From Litoreibacter arenae DSM 19593 (GTDB lineage: Bacteria > Pseudomonadota > Alphaproteobacteria > Rhodobacterales > Rhodobacteraceae), in assembly GCF_000442275.2 (NCBI RefSeq), contig NZ_KE557312.1, positions 349,887 to 413,886 of the forward strand: a DNA stretch of 64,000 nt. Reading direction: 5' to 3'. The notes under the pieces were generated by a model. The model was not told where the DNA came from. It ran no database searches and saw only the letters and a list, made by a program, of their open reading frames with translations. This document shows, piece after piece, positions 36,054 to 45,575 of this stretch; the stretch's first letter is position 1; each line of letters begins with the position of its first letter. A program made the position numbers and the translations under genes.

Positions 36054-36329
36054 TTACAGGTTGCCGCAGCGGCGTTTCATGCGCGCGAGCCGTCTGGCGT
36101 AGTCGTCGCCATTGTCGTTCGTCCACATCTTGCCCTGAATCTTCATGCAGCGTTTTATGTCATTGGATGCGTTGTCCACCCCCGGGTTGACCACCGAGGC
36201 CACCGCGACGCCGACACCGGCGATGGCGGCGGTCAGCACGACCCAGTCCACGACGGCGGAGCCGGAGGTGTTCCGGAGGAAATCCGTGAGCATATGGCGC
36301 AGGTTTTTGGCGGGCAATTCTGGGGGCAT
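36054..36329 (-). CDS. Flp-type pilin-like small membrane protein
   Basis: 91 aa from ATG 36329, with a Met 12 residues in as alternative start. A polar leader LTDFLRNTSGSAVVDW leads into one hydrophobic helix, VVLTAAIAGVGVAVASVV, as in type IVb (Flp/Tad) pilins and the related VDWVVLTAA proteins of Rhodobacteraceae. The C-terminal tail (about 45 residues, two Cys, basic) is longer than in Flp pilins. No tad/cpa genes are nearby. Function as a pilin is not established. Confidence 0.6.
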   Translation of the reverse strand: MPPELPAKNLRHMLTDFLRNTSGSAVVDWVVLTAAIAGVGVAVASVVNPGVDNASNDIKRCMKIQGKMWTNDNGDDYARRLARMKRRCGNL

Positions 36330-36575
36330 GGGTATCAACTTTCATGACTGGTTACACCGCCGCGAGGCGGATGGTTCGACTTTGGCTAAAATCGCGGGCG
36401 AATGTATCCGCAGCTTGGCGGAATTCTGACTAAGTTGCGGCGTTTAAAGGGGAAGCTCTGGTGGACACATCCTGATGTGCGGACATCCCGTTGCGTGTGC
36501 CTGACACCGCTGGTGGTGTTTTTTGGGCGTATTTTGTGGTAACGTCACACCCCTAGGGACGGCCGGAGCAGGGCG

Positions 36576-37346
36576 ATGACACGCGACTACCTGACAATCA
36601 ACAAAGATGTCTGGAATACCGATGCGGTCAACTGGGTGGACTTCGCCAAGGAGCGTTGGAGCCTTGAGGCGCCGGAATGGGGCACGTGGGGCAATCCCGA
36701 CAAGGGCCTGCAGCTGCTTCCGCCGGACATGACAGGTTTGGACGCAATCGAGCTGGGGTGTGGAACGGGATACGTCTCGGGCTGGATGGCTCGGCGCGGT
36801 GCACGGGTCACTGCAATCGACATATCAAGCGAACAGTTGGCAACCGCCCGTCAGATCGCATTAGAACACGGCGCAGACATCACGTTTATCGAGGGAAATG
36901 CTGAAGACACCGGCTTGACGAATGCCGCGTTCGACTTCGCCATCTCGGAATACGGGGCCTCCATCTGGTGCCAGCCGGACAAGTGGCTACGGGAGGCATG
37001 GCGGGTGTTGCGTCCGGGCGGGCGGCTTGTATTTCTCGGGAACCATCCGCTTTCGCTGATTTGCTCGCCGCTTGACGGCTCTCCCGCAGACTGGACGCTG
37101 CATCGCCCATATCGCGGCATGTGGGGCGCGGATTGGACGGATGTCGAATACGAGCCAACCGGCGTGTGCTTTAACCTGACGATCGCGTCCTGGATGGAGC
37201 TGTTCGCCGAGATCGGCTTCCATGTCGCTAGATATCAAGAGATTTACGCGCCTGAATGGGCATCGGGCACGCGCGCAGCAATACCGGCGGAGTGGGCGAA
37301 GACCTACCCAGTCGAACAGGTCTGGCATTTGAATAAGCGTGCATGA
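36576..37346 (+). CDS. Class I SAM-dependent methyltransferase
   Basis: 256 aa. Motif I ELGCGTGYVSGWMARRGARV (about residue 56), motif II-type acidic residue in VTAIDISSEQL and LRPGGRLVFLGNHPLSL (post-motif). The N-terminus MTRDYLTINKDVWNTDAVNW resembles small-molecule methyltransferases of the Methyltransf_11/25 group. GGAGCAGGG precedes the ATG. Substrate unknown; no biosynthetic neighbours. Confidence 0.85.
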   Translation: MTRDYLTINKDVWNTDAVNWVDFAKERWSLEAPEWGTWGNPDKGLQLLPPDMTGLDAIELGCGTGYVSGWMARRGARVTAIDISSEQLATARQIALEHGADITFIEGNAEDTGLTNAAFDFAISEYGASIWCQPDKWLREAWRVLRPGGRLVFLGNHPLSLICSPLDGSPADWTLHRPYRGMWGADWTDVEYEPTGVCFNLTIASWMELFAEIGFHVARYQEIYAPEWASGTRAAIPAEWAKTYPVEQVWHLNKRA

Positions 37347-37455
37347 CAGCTTCGTATCCTGCACCGCACATCGCGGGATAAGCACCTGAGTGCATGCCTG
37401 CGACCAGAGCCAAGGGCATTGCCCCCGTGCGGGCTTGCTTCTAAGGCTGGACCGC

Positions 37456-38805
37456 ATGACGTTCTCGCAACATATCCGCGCCGTGCTGGTGCTTGGCCTG
37501 CCATTGGTCGGCAGCCATCTGGCGCAGTTCTCGGTGCAGGTGGTCGATACGGTCATGCTGGGCTGGTATGACGTAACCGCACTGGCGGCGAGCGTGTTGG
37601 CGACGTCGTTTTTCTTTGTGATCTTCATCATGGGGGCGGGGTTCTCGTTTGCCGTGATGCCGATGGTGGCGGAGGCGGCCGCGTCGGACAACGCCACCCG
37701 CATCCGGCGTGTGACCCGCATGGGGCTGTGGTTGTCGGTGCTTTACGGACTGGTTTTCCTGCCGTTGATGATCTGGTCGGACCCGCTGTTGCGGGCCTTG
37801 GGGCAGGACCCCGAATTGTCCGGTCTGGCGCAGGACTACTTGGCGATTGCTGCTTTCGGGCTGTTTCCGGCGCTGCTGGTCATGGTGCTCAAGAGCTACC
37901 TCGCGGCGCTGGAGCGCACGGGCGTGGTGCTTTGGGTGACGATCCTTGCCCTCGTGGTCAATTCGGCCCTGAACTACGCGCTGATCTTCGGCAATCTGGG
38001 CGCGCCGGAGATGGGCCTGAAGGGGGCAGCGATTGCGTCCGTGTTTTCCCATGCGGCCACTTTGGTGGCGCTGTGCGTTTACGTGGCGCGGGGGCCTGCG
38101 ACGCGGGACCACGTGCTGTTCCAGCGCATCTGGCGACCGGACCCTGAAGCGTTCCGCGAAGTGTTCCGGCTGGGTTGGCCCATCGGGCTGACCAATCTGG
38201 CGGAGAGCGGGATGTTCTCGGCCTCGGCGCTGATTATGGGGCTGATCGGGACGTTGCCGTTGGCCGCGCACGGGATCGCGCTGCAAATCACCGCCGCGAC
38301 CTTCATGATCCATGTGGGGTTGAGCCAAGCCGCCACCGTGCGGGCGGGCCGTGCGATGGGGCGGCGCGATTGGGCTGGGCTGGCGCTTGGCGGGCGGGCC
38401 GTGGTGATGTTGTCGATGGGTGCGGTGGTGCTGGCGACGATTGCGTTCCTGACGGTGCCGGAGTTGCTGATGACGGGGTTCCTTGACCCGGGCGACCCCG
38501 ACCGTGACACCATTCTGGCAATAGGCGCGAGCCTGCTGGCAGTGGCGGCCTTGTTCCAACTGGTGGATGCGGGGCAGGTGATGGCGCTGGGGCTGCTGCG
38601 CGGAGTACAGGACACCCGTTGGCCGATGTATGCGGCGGCGCTGAGCTACTGGGGCCTGGGTATTCCCGCCAGCTACCTGCTGGGGGTGAGCTTCGGGATG
38701 GGCGGCGTCGGCGTCTGGCTGGGGCTGGTGATCGGGCTGATGTTCGCGGCGGCCGCCTTGTGGTGGCGGTTTGCGCGGCGGCTTGCGGAATTGCGAACTC
38801 CTTGA
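37456..38805 (+). CDS. MATE-family efflux transporter
   Basis: 449 aa from ATG 37456 (AAGGCTGGA before it; a longer frame lacks support). Twelve hydrophobic segments in two homologous halves, starting LVLGLPLVGSHLAQFSVQVV, with VDTVMLGWYDVTALAA in helix 2 as in NorM-type proteins. These pumps expel cationic drugs, dyes or metabolites using Na+ or H+ gradients. About 110 bases separate it from the methyltransferase gene. Confidence 0.9.
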   Translation: MTFSQHIRAVLVLGLPLVGSHLAQFSVQVVDTVMLGWYDVTALAASVLATSFFFVIFIMGAGFSFAVMPMVAEAAASDNATRIRRVTRMGLWLSVLYGLVFLPLMIWSDPLLRALGQDPELSGLAQDYLAIAAFGLFPALLVMVLKSYLAALERTGVVLWVTILALVVNSALNYALIFGNLGAPEMGLKGAAIASVFSHAATLVALCVYVARGPATRDHVLFQRIWRPDPEAFREVFRLGWPIGLTNLAESGMFSASALIMGLIGTLPLAAHGIALQITAATFMIHVGLSQAATVRAGRAMGRRDWAGLALGGRAVVMLSMGAVVLATIAFLTVPELLMTGFLDPGDPDRDTILAIGASLLAVAALFQLVDAGQVMALGLLRGVQDTRWPMYAAALSYWGLGIPASYLLGVSFGMGGVGVWLGLVIGLMFAAAALWWRFARRLAELRTP

Positions 38806-38848
38806 GGGGTGAGGCAGGCGCGGGGAGAGGTGCGCCTGCCCCGAGCGA

Positions 38849-39667
38849 TCAAGCGAAGAAATCGAGAGCGAAGCTCTCGAACATGGCCTGACCGCCGTCC
38901 AGATCGAAGGCCGCCAGATCCAGCCAGCTTTGCGCCGGTGTATCGGCAAGCGCGGTGTCCGATTGATCGGACGCTGCGACCACCATGGCGTCGTCGATAG
39001 TGTTGCAATCGAACTGGAACCGGAAGCCGTCACCGTCACGCAAAGCCGCGAAGAGGTCGTCGAAGTTGAAGCCTGTCACCTCCGGCGTCGTCTGTTCGGG
39101 CGCGGCGTCCGGCGTCGCAGGCTCGGGCTCGGGGGTGGCGTCTGCCACAATTTCCGGCTCTGGCTGCGCCTCAGGTGCGGGTGCAGGAGTGCCGCCCGTG
39201 TCCAGATCGACTTCGCCCTGCGTGGAGCCGAAGTTTTGCGTCACGATCACCGACTCATATTCGCCGCTGCCATAGTCGAAATCACCGACGTCAATCCCGA
39301 TGCCGATATAGTCCAGATCGGGGTCCAGCAGATTGGCGCGATGGCCGGGGCTGTTCATCAGGTTTTCATGCAACTGGGCCACGTCATCCTCGAAACCGGG
39401 GTCGCCGCGCTCGGATTGGATGGCGATGTTTTCCGCCGTTTGCCAGCTGCCGTCGAGGTCGAAACCGGCGGCCTCCATGCGTTGCGTCGCGGTCGAGCCG
39501 CCTTCGCCGGTATGCGAGAACACGTCCGCTTCCAGCATCCAGTCGGAATGCGCATCGGCAGAGGCGTTCAGGTTTTGCTCCAGTTGAAGCGTATCGAGGC
39601 CGCGGGAGCTGCGTTCCTCATTGATCAGGTCAAGCATGTAGCGTTCGAGATCTGTGGCGATTGCCAT
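38849..39667 (-). CDS. CAP-domain (SCP-like) protein, probable type I secretion substrate
   Basis: 272 aa from ATG 39667 with AGGAGAC before it. Residues 1-150 form a CAP domain: MLDLINEERSSRGLDTLQLE, DAHSDWMLEADVFSHTGEGG, AENIAIQS and NSPGHRANLLDPDLDYIGIG. A Pro/Glu/Ala/Thr-rich linker (PEPEIVADATPEPEPATP) leads to an acidic C-terminal region ending FESFALDFFA. There is no N-terminal signal peptide; the acidic tail ending in hydrophobic residues fits a C-terminal type I secretion signal. No transporter genes are adjacent. Function of the CAP domain unknown. Confidence 0.8.
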   Translation of the reverse strand: MAIATDLERYMLDLINEERSSRGLDTLQLEQNLNASADAHSDWMLEADVFSHTGEGGSTATQRMEAAGFDLDGSWQTAENIAIQSERGDPGFEDDVAQLHENLMNSPGHRANLLDPDLDYIGIGIDVGDFDYGSGEYESVIVTQNFGSTQGEVDLDTGGTPAPAPEAQPEPEIVADATPEPEPATPDAAPEQTTPEVTGFNFDDLFAALRDGDGFRFQFDCNTIDDAMVVAASDQSDTALADTPAQSWLDLAAFDLDGGQAMFESFALDFFA

Positions 39668-39881
39668 GATATGTCTCCTTGAGTTGCGATCTGCCTCGGC
39701 CGACGTATGGCGCGGGCGGGATCGCACGGAAACGGTCATGGCAGACGTCCGCCGTTTTAGGCCGATCCTTGCGGCTAAGCCGCGGTCGCGGTGGCGGGGA
39801 GCGGCCTATCAGGCGAGACCTGTGCGGCGCGGGCGGAGGCCTGCCGATGCGGACACGCGAAATTTGCGGAAATGTGTCGGC

Positions 39882-40286
39882 CTAGTCGTCTTTCAGTAGC
39901 CGGTCGGCCTTCTTGCGCACCAGGACAGAGCGCAGGTCGTGCATCGCCAGAAGCAGGGCGTCGGTGACCTCTTCAAGCTGGTCCGGCTCGGCGCGGGTTT
40001 GCGCCCAATGGGTGGTCAGGTTGAGGTAGTCGATGGCGCGGTAGATGTCGTCGATATCGCGGGTGGCGAGGACGGCGGTGCGCTCCTCCATCCAGTCCTC
40101 GATGACCTCCAGTTCCTCGGCGCTAAGCTCATGGTCGCCATGCGGCTTTATCTGGCCGTTGCGGATGTTGACGACGGCAATCTCCGACATCTCGATACGG
40201 CGCTGGCGGTTTTCGGTGTCCACGCGGAACACCGTGGCCCCGTTCTCGCGGACGCGGAAGTAGAACTCTGGAAGCTCGGCTGACAT
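39882..40286 (-). CDS. Hypothetical protein (134 aa)
   Basis: Soluble, mixed alpha/beta protein. N-terminal LPEFYFRVRENGATVFRVDT and RQRRIEMSEIAVVNIRNGQI look like a small beta sheet; the rest is helical and acidic (LSAEELEVIEDWMEERTAV, LEEVTDALLLAMHDLRSV). It resembles a conserved Rhodobacteraceae protein of unknown function. Divergent from the membrane protein at 40466 with about 180 bases between them. Confidence 0.65.
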   Translation of the reverse strand: MSAELPEFYFRVRENGATVFRVDTENRQRRIEMSEIAVVNIRNGQIKPHGDHELSAEELEVIEDWMEERTAVLATRDIDDIYRAIDYLNLTTHWAQTRAEPDQLEEVTDALLLAMHDLRSVLVRKKADRLLKDD

Positions 40287-40465
40287 ATGCTCGGTTTGAC
40301 CTGCCCTGTTGGTTTTGGCGACGCTAGCACAGGGCAGAGGCTTGGGGAAACAGGGTTTTTGCGGGGAAACGAGGGATAGGCCGCTCGCAAGATCAAGGGC
40401 TGGTCGTCTTGCGGAGGGTCTGCTTTGCTGGCCTTATGCGAGGATAACAACGCAAGGACGGCCGC

Positions 40466-40834
40466 ATGGCGCACAAGGACACATCCGATTTGGAGCAGGA
40501 CACCAAACTGCTGCGCCGCGTGCTGATCGGCGTGCTGGGCGTGGCACTGGTCTTCGTCGCCGTTTTCAGCTTTCGCGCTGTGGCGTCCTTTATCTACTGG
40601 AACGACGAGGCGCACCAGTTCCAACCCATCGACGGATGGATGACGCCACGCTATGTCGTGCGGTCGTGGCAAGTGCCGCCGAAAGTTGTCTCGGACGCGC
40701 TGGGCGACCGGATCGAGGGCGGGACGCCGCGCACCTCGCTGGAAGAAATTGCCGAAGCGCGGGGTGTCGAGGTCGAGGAGATCATCGCGATCTTGGAGGC
40801 CGCGATTGCGGCCCATCGGGCAGCGCAGCCATGA
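40466..40834 (+). CDS. Small single-span membrane protein (122 aa)
   Basis: A polar N-terminus, one transmembrane helix (VLIGVLGVALVFVAVFSFRAV, about residues 19-39), then a soluble region with RYVVRSWQVPPKVVSDALG and a helical TSLEEIAEARGVEVEEIIAI that resembles a small helix-turn-helix-like or ligand-binding unit. Its stop overlaps the DedA-like start (ATGA), so the two are translationally coupled and may act together at the membrane. No family named. Confidence 0.7.
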   Translation: MAHKDTSDLEQDTKLLRRVLIGVLGVALVFVAVFSFRAVASFIYWNDEAHQFQPIDGWMTPRYVVRSWQVPPKVVSDALGDRIEGGTPRTSLEEIAEARGVEVEEIIAILEAAIAAHRAAQP

Positions 40835-41421
40835 CGGAATTCTTCTTCGAGCTGGTCGCAAGCTGGGGATTGGTGATCATCGCGCTGTCGGCCTATTTTT
40901 CCTGCCTTGCGGTACCTGTTCCGACCTCTGCCGTGATGCTGGCGGGCGGCGCGTTCGCCGCTGCGGGGGATCTGGTGCTGTGGCAGGTGATCTCGGTTGC
41001 TTATGTCTCGGCATTGGCGGGCGACCAGACCGGATTCCAGCTGGGCCGGTGGGGCGGAAGCTGGCTGACCAAGCGGCTTGAGGCCAAGCCAAAGCGCGCG
41101 GCGCTGTATGCGCGGGCGCAGGACGCTGTCGGCAAATGGGGCGGCGTGGCGGTATTTTTCAGCACATGGGCCGTAGCGCCCTTGGGGCCGTGGGTGAATT
41201 TCGCGGCAGGGGCTGCCGGATACGGCCGGTTGCCGTTCACCATCCTCGACGCGCTCGGCGAGGCCATCTGGGTCAGCGCCTATGTCGCTTTGGGATTTGT
41301 TTTCGCGTCAAATCTGGATGCTTTGGCGACTCTGCTGGCCGATTGGGGCGGATTGCTGACGGCGGTGGTCGTGGCAATTGTGGCGGGGATTGCGTTGATA
41401 AAGTTAGGCAAGAAGCAGTGA
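40831..41421 (+). CDS. DedA/VTT-domain membrane protein
   Basis: 196 aa. Core segments of the VTT/SNARE-associated Golgi protein fold: CLAVPVPTSAVMLAGGAFAA, AYVSALAGDQTGFQLGR and FFSTWAVAPLGPWVNFAAG (position of the GRF..P motif of DedA proteins), then a helical end. DedA proteins are proton-dependent lipid flippases or support membrane lipid homeostasis. Start ATG 40831 overlaps the preceding stop. Confidence 0.82.
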   Translation: MTEFFFELVASWGLVIIALSAYFSCLAVPVPTSAVMLAGGAFAAAGDLVLWQVISVAYVSALAGDQTGFQLGRWGGSWLTKRLEAKPKRAALYARAQDAVGKWGGVAVFFSTWAVAPLGPWVNFAAGAAGYGRLPFTILDALGEAIWVSAYVALGFVFASNLDALATLLADWGGLLTAVVVAIVAGIALIKLGKKQ

Positions 41422-41515
41422 CGTCGTTTCAGGACGGGTTCCAGCACGGACACCCTACAAGGATCCCCGTGCTGCCGGAGCGGACGCTTCTTGCGATTGC
41501 CGCGCCCCGATAGGG

Positions 41516-41896
41516 CTAGTTCAGCGAGTTGAGGCCGAAGATGTTGCCTTCGGTGTCTTGGCACAGGCAGACCCAGCCGAACTCCCCGATGGAGAATTTC
41601 GGCCTTATGACCTGCCCGCCTGCCTGCTCCACGCGGGCCTGCTCGACCGCGCAGTCCTTGGCCATGAAGTATATGATGGTGCCGCCGACGCCCGGACCGG
41701 CGTGGGGGGATTTCGTCAAAGCGCCAGCGGCGCCATAGGCGTTCATATCGGCGGGGAAGCTCATCATCTGGCTCTCGCCGGTGGGATCGCCCATCTGCTC
41801 CAGCTTTGCGCCCAGCACGGTTTCGTAGAAAGCGACGGCCCGATCGAGGTCGTCCACGTAGATGTCGAACCATCCGACTGCGTTCATCTTGGTCAT
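41516..41896 (-). CDS. VOC-family protein
   Basis: 126 aa from ATG 41896, preceded by AAAGGAG at 7 bases. Two beta-alpha-beta-beta-beta repeats typical of the glyoxalase/bleomycin-resistance superfamily: GWFDIYVDDLDRAVAFYETV in the first, GGTIIYFMAKDCAVEQARVE and GNIFGLNSLN in the second. Members bind a metal through residues from both repeats. Substrate unknown. Downstream of an AraC regulator on the same strand. Confidence 0.85.
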   Translation of the reverse strand: MTKMNAVGWFDIYVDDLDRAVAFYETVLGAKLEQMGDPTGESQMMSFPADMNAYGAAGALTKSPHAGPGVGGTIIYFMAKDCAVEQARVEQAGGQVIRPKFSIGEFGWVCLCQDTEGNIFGLNSLN

Positions 41897-41963
41897 ACTC
41901 AACTCCTTTGGTTGTCGTTATGCCAACCAGCTACCAAGGCGCAGGGAGCGTGTATTGTAGATT

Positions 41964-42704
41964 TCAGACATCGAATTTCCGGGAGTATTTTCCCGGCGTG
42001 TAGCCCGTGGCCTTGCGGAACGAATGGATGAAATGGGACTGGTCGGCATAGGACCATGTGTCATTGCCGTTCAGGGACTGTTGCAGGCGCAGCACCTTCA
42101 GGAAGTCATGCGGGGCGAAGCCAGTGGTGCGCTTGAGTGTGCGTTGCAACTGGCGGGCCGATAGCCCGGACGCTTCCGCCATATCCGCCACGGAGGCGAT
42201 TTCGTCGAGACGTTGGAGTATCTTTTCCGTCACCGGATTGACGGCGACCAGATCCTCAGCGACCAGTTGGGCTACCAGTTTGGACAGCATGCCCTGTTGC
42301 TCCGTAAAGCTGCGGTCCAAGAGGCGCGTGCTGGTGTCGAGCAATGGCAGATCGCCGGTGTAGGGTGTTTCCACCGCGCCGTGGGAGACCGGTTCGCGGG
42401 TGTGTTGCCAGACACCGGGCAGGAAGCGGATGTTCACGAAATGGAAGGTCTTACCGAGGTTGAATTCCTCGGATGTTGCCCGCAGCTTGGTGACACCGGC
42501 AACGCGGGCGTCGCGTTGGTCGAAGACGATATAGGTGCAGGCGTCCGGCAGGGCGTGGAAGCGGTAATCGTCGGGCAGGGGGGCGTCGGTCTTTAGTTCC
42601 AGAAAGCGGTGCACGATGCCGCGCAGGTGGTCTGGCGGCTCCGCCTCGGTGAACTGCACCGAGGGGGCCGCCTTGTCTTTGCCGTTACCTTTTGGGTCGT
42701 ACAT
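41964..42704 (-). CDS. AraC-family transcriptional regulator
   Basis: 246 aa. The C-terminal double helix-turn-helix is clear (VADMAEASGLSARQLQRTL, then HFIHSFRKATGYTPGKYSRK). The N-terminal ligand domain resembles the DUF6597-type AraC proteins (FHALPDACTYIVFDQRDARV, NIRFLPGVWQHTREP). It lies just upstream of the VOC gene (67 bases) and downstream of aminotransferase gene aatA, all on the minus strand; control of the VOC gene is plausible. Confidence 0.85.
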   Translation of the reverse strand: MYDPKGNGKDKAAPSVQFTEAEPPDHLRGIVHRFLELKTDAPLPDDYRFHALPDACTYIVFDQRDARVAGVTKLRATSEEFNLGKTFHFVNIRFLPGVWQHTREPVSHGAVETPYTGDLPLLDTSTRLLDRSFTEQQGMLSKLVAQLVAEDLVAVNPVTEKILQRLDEIASVADMAEASGLSARQLQRTLKRTTGFAPHDFLKVLRLQQSLNGNDTWSYADQSHFIHSFRKATGYTPGKYSRKFDV

Positions 42705-42739
42705 GGCGGTTCTGGTTCCCGTGTTCGACCCTTGGTGTT

Positions 42740-44002
<1,263 letters not shown>

Positions 44003-44034
44003 TCAAGCGATAACGCCCTTGCAAGGAGTTCATG

Positions 44035-44427
44035 ATGGACGACCACGACACGTATTTCAGCAACGAGAACGCGACGTTCGGGGACCGCGTCGCCGCCGCG
44101 CGTGACGCGCAGGGGCTGACGCAGGAAGACTTTGCCAAGAAGTTGGGTGTGAAGCTGAAGACGGTTCGCGGCTGGGAAGACGACGTGGACGAACCGCGCG
44201 CGAACCGTTTGTCGATGATGTCGGGGATGCTTAACGTCTCCATGCGTTGGCTGCTGACCGGCGAGGGGAACGGTCTGGACGCGCCTGTGGGCGAGGTGGA
44301 ACTGTCGGGTGACGTCAAGGATATCCTGCTGGAGATGCGCCGCACCAAGGCGGAATTCGCGAGGTTGGCGGATCATCTGGGGCAGTTGGAAAAGCGTCTG
44401 GGCAAACTGTTGAGAACGCCGGAATGA
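44035..44427 (+). CDS. XRE-family HTH regulator
   Basis: 130 aa from ATG 44035 (AGGAG with 6-base spacing; the ATG 3 bases earlier is too close). HTH_3 domain at residues 14-70: FGDRVAAARDAQGLTQEDFA, KKLGVKLKTVRGWEDD, then a helical C-terminal segment (DVKDILLEMRRTKAEF, LGQLEKRLGKLL) that may dimerise. Its stop overlaps the sdhE start (ATGA). Target unknown. Confidence 0.85.
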   Translation: MDDHDTYFSNENATFGDRVAAARDAQGLTQEDFAKKLGVKLKTVRGWEDDVDEPRANRLSMMSGMLNVSMRWLLTGEGNGLDAPVGEVELSGDVKDILLEMRRTKAEFARLADHLGQLEKRLGKLLRTPE

Positions 44428-44702
44428 AGGAGCTTGGCCCGAAAGGCGAGCCGCGCGAGACCAAGTTGCGGCGGTTGAAACTGCGCTCCATGCGGCGCGG
44501 GATCAAGGAGATGGACCTGATCCTTGGCGGGTTTGCCACGCACGGGCTGGATCAGTTGTCGGACGCCGAACTGGCGGTCTATGACGAGATGCTGAGCGAG
44601 AGCGACCACGACATGTATCAATGGGCCTCGGGGCAGGCGGCAGCGCCGGAGCGGTTCGCCCCGCTGATCGCGCGGGCGGTCGAAGGGTCGAAACTGTTTT
44701 AG
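44424..44702 (+). CDS. sdhE: FAD assembly factor SdhE
   Basis: 92 aa. SdhE (SDH5/YgfY) promotes covalent flavinylation of succinate dehydrogenase SdhA. The hallmark RGxxE is RRGIKEMDLILGGFA (about residues 25-39), followed by LSDAELAVYDEMLSESDHDMY. It overlaps the XRE regulator gene by 4 bases. The sdh operon itself is not in the window. Confidence 0.9.
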   Translation: MKELGPKGEPRETKLRRLKLRSMRRGIKEMDLILGGFATHGLDQLSDAELAVYDEMLSESDHDMYQWASGQAAAPERFAPLIARAVEGSKLF

Positions 44703-44795
44703 GCGGATTTGCAAAGAGTTCGGGGCATTTAACCGTTTCTTGGTGATTCCCCGACTATTCCCGATATGCGAGCACTTGCAGTCGGAGAATACATT

Positions 44796-45293
44796 ATGAG
44801 CATGCACAACCCCGTTGCCAGCCCCAAGGCCCGCGTCTTCATGGCGGGATATCTGGAAAGTCTGGCACTTGTGGAGCGGCTGCATCGCCTGCTTCTGGAC
44901 GTCATCAAGGACGAGTTCGAGCGGCTGGGCATCCTCGATATCAACTCGGTGCAGGCGCTTTTGCTGTTCAATATCGGCGAGAACGAGGTGACTGCGGGCG
45001 AGCTGAAAACGCGCGGTTACTATCAGGGCTCCAACGTGTCCTACAACCTCAAGAAACTGGTGGAGATGGGGTATATGCACCATCAACGCTGCGAGATCGA
45101 CCGCCGGTCCGTTCGGGTGCGGCTGACCGAGAAGGGCCGCCACGTGCGCAACAGCGTGGCCGAGTTGTTCGAGCGGCACGCGGTCGGGCTGGAGGAAAAA
45201 GGTATCCTCGGCCATGACGGGATCGACACGATCAACCACTCGCTGCACCGGATGGAGCGGTACTGGTCGGACCAGATCCGGTATATCTATTAA
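44796..45293 (+). CDS. MarR-family regulator, LdtR-like
   Basis: 165 aa from ATG 44796 (GGAGAAT before it). Winged-helix core: DINSVQALLLFNIGENEVTA, ELKTRGYYQGSNVSYNLKKL, VEMGYMHHQRCEIDRRSVRV and RLTEKGRHVRNSVAELFERH. The sequence closely resembles the alphaproteobacterial LdtR group, which controls L,D-transpeptidase and stress genes in some rhizobia and Liberibacter. No transpeptidase gene is adjacent. It ends beside the inverted repeat shared with the convergent ccmD. Confidence 0.85.
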   Translation: MSMHNPVASPKARVFMAGYLESLALVERLHRLLLDVIKDEFERLGILDINSVQALLLFNIGENEVTAGELKTRGYYQGSNVSYNLKKLVEMGYMHHQRCEIDRRSVRVRLTEKGRHVRNSVAELFERHAVGLEEKGILGHDGIDTINHSLHRMERYWSDQIRYIY

Positions 45294-45389
45294 AGCGCTT
45301 TGCGTTTTATCCGAAACAGCCGGATCGCAATGCGCGTTCGACCGGAGGGAGAGGCAGCGTATTGCGTTTCAAGTTAAACGCAAAGCGCT
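45294..45389. repeat. 14-bp perfect inverted repeat between convergent genes
   Basis: AGCGCTTTGCGTTT (45294-45307) is repeated in inverse at 45376-45389 with a 68-base spacer, filling the gap between the MarR and ccmD stops. The ends touch both stop codons. It may terminate both transcripts or be a dispersed intergenic repeat. Confidence 0.8.
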
Positions 45390-45551
45390 CTAGGTCTTCG
45401 GTTTGGTGTTGCGGCGGGACTCGATGTCTTCGAGACGCGCACGGGCTTGACGGGCCTGCCACACTGACACGGCCACAATGCCGATCAGGATCACGATGGA
45501 AATGGCGTAGGCCGACAGGACGGTATCGGCATATTTTCCAAGATCGGGCAT
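45390..45551 (-). CDS. ccmD: Haem exporter protein CcmD
   Basis: 53 aa, below most length cut-offs. MPDLGKYADTVLSAYAIS leads into one transmembrane helix (IVILIGIVAVSVWQA), followed by a basic cytoplasmic tail QARARLEDIESRRNTKPKT. CcmD releases holo-CcmE from the CcmABC complex. Its position directly after ccmC (24 bases) confirms the identification. The run stops here; the usual ccmG does not follow. Confidence 0.9.
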   Translation of the reverse strand: MPDLGKYADTVLSAYAISIVILIGIVAVSVWQARQARARLEDIESRRNTKPKT

Positions 45552-45575
45552 GTGGCGTCCTTTGTTGGCGGCTGG

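Noticed and set aside
34001..36190. 729-codon plus-strand open frame
   Set aside because: Exact antisense of parE; composition-driven shadow frame rich in Gly/Ala/Val without any family motif.
37441..39039. 532-codon minus-strand open frame
   Set aside because: Antisense of the MATE gene; low-complexity Arg/Gln/His composition.
41442..41474. CAGCACGG / CCGTGCTG inverted repeat after the DedA-like gene
   Set aside because: An 8-bp stem with a 17-base loop and no T-tract; too weak to call a terminator.
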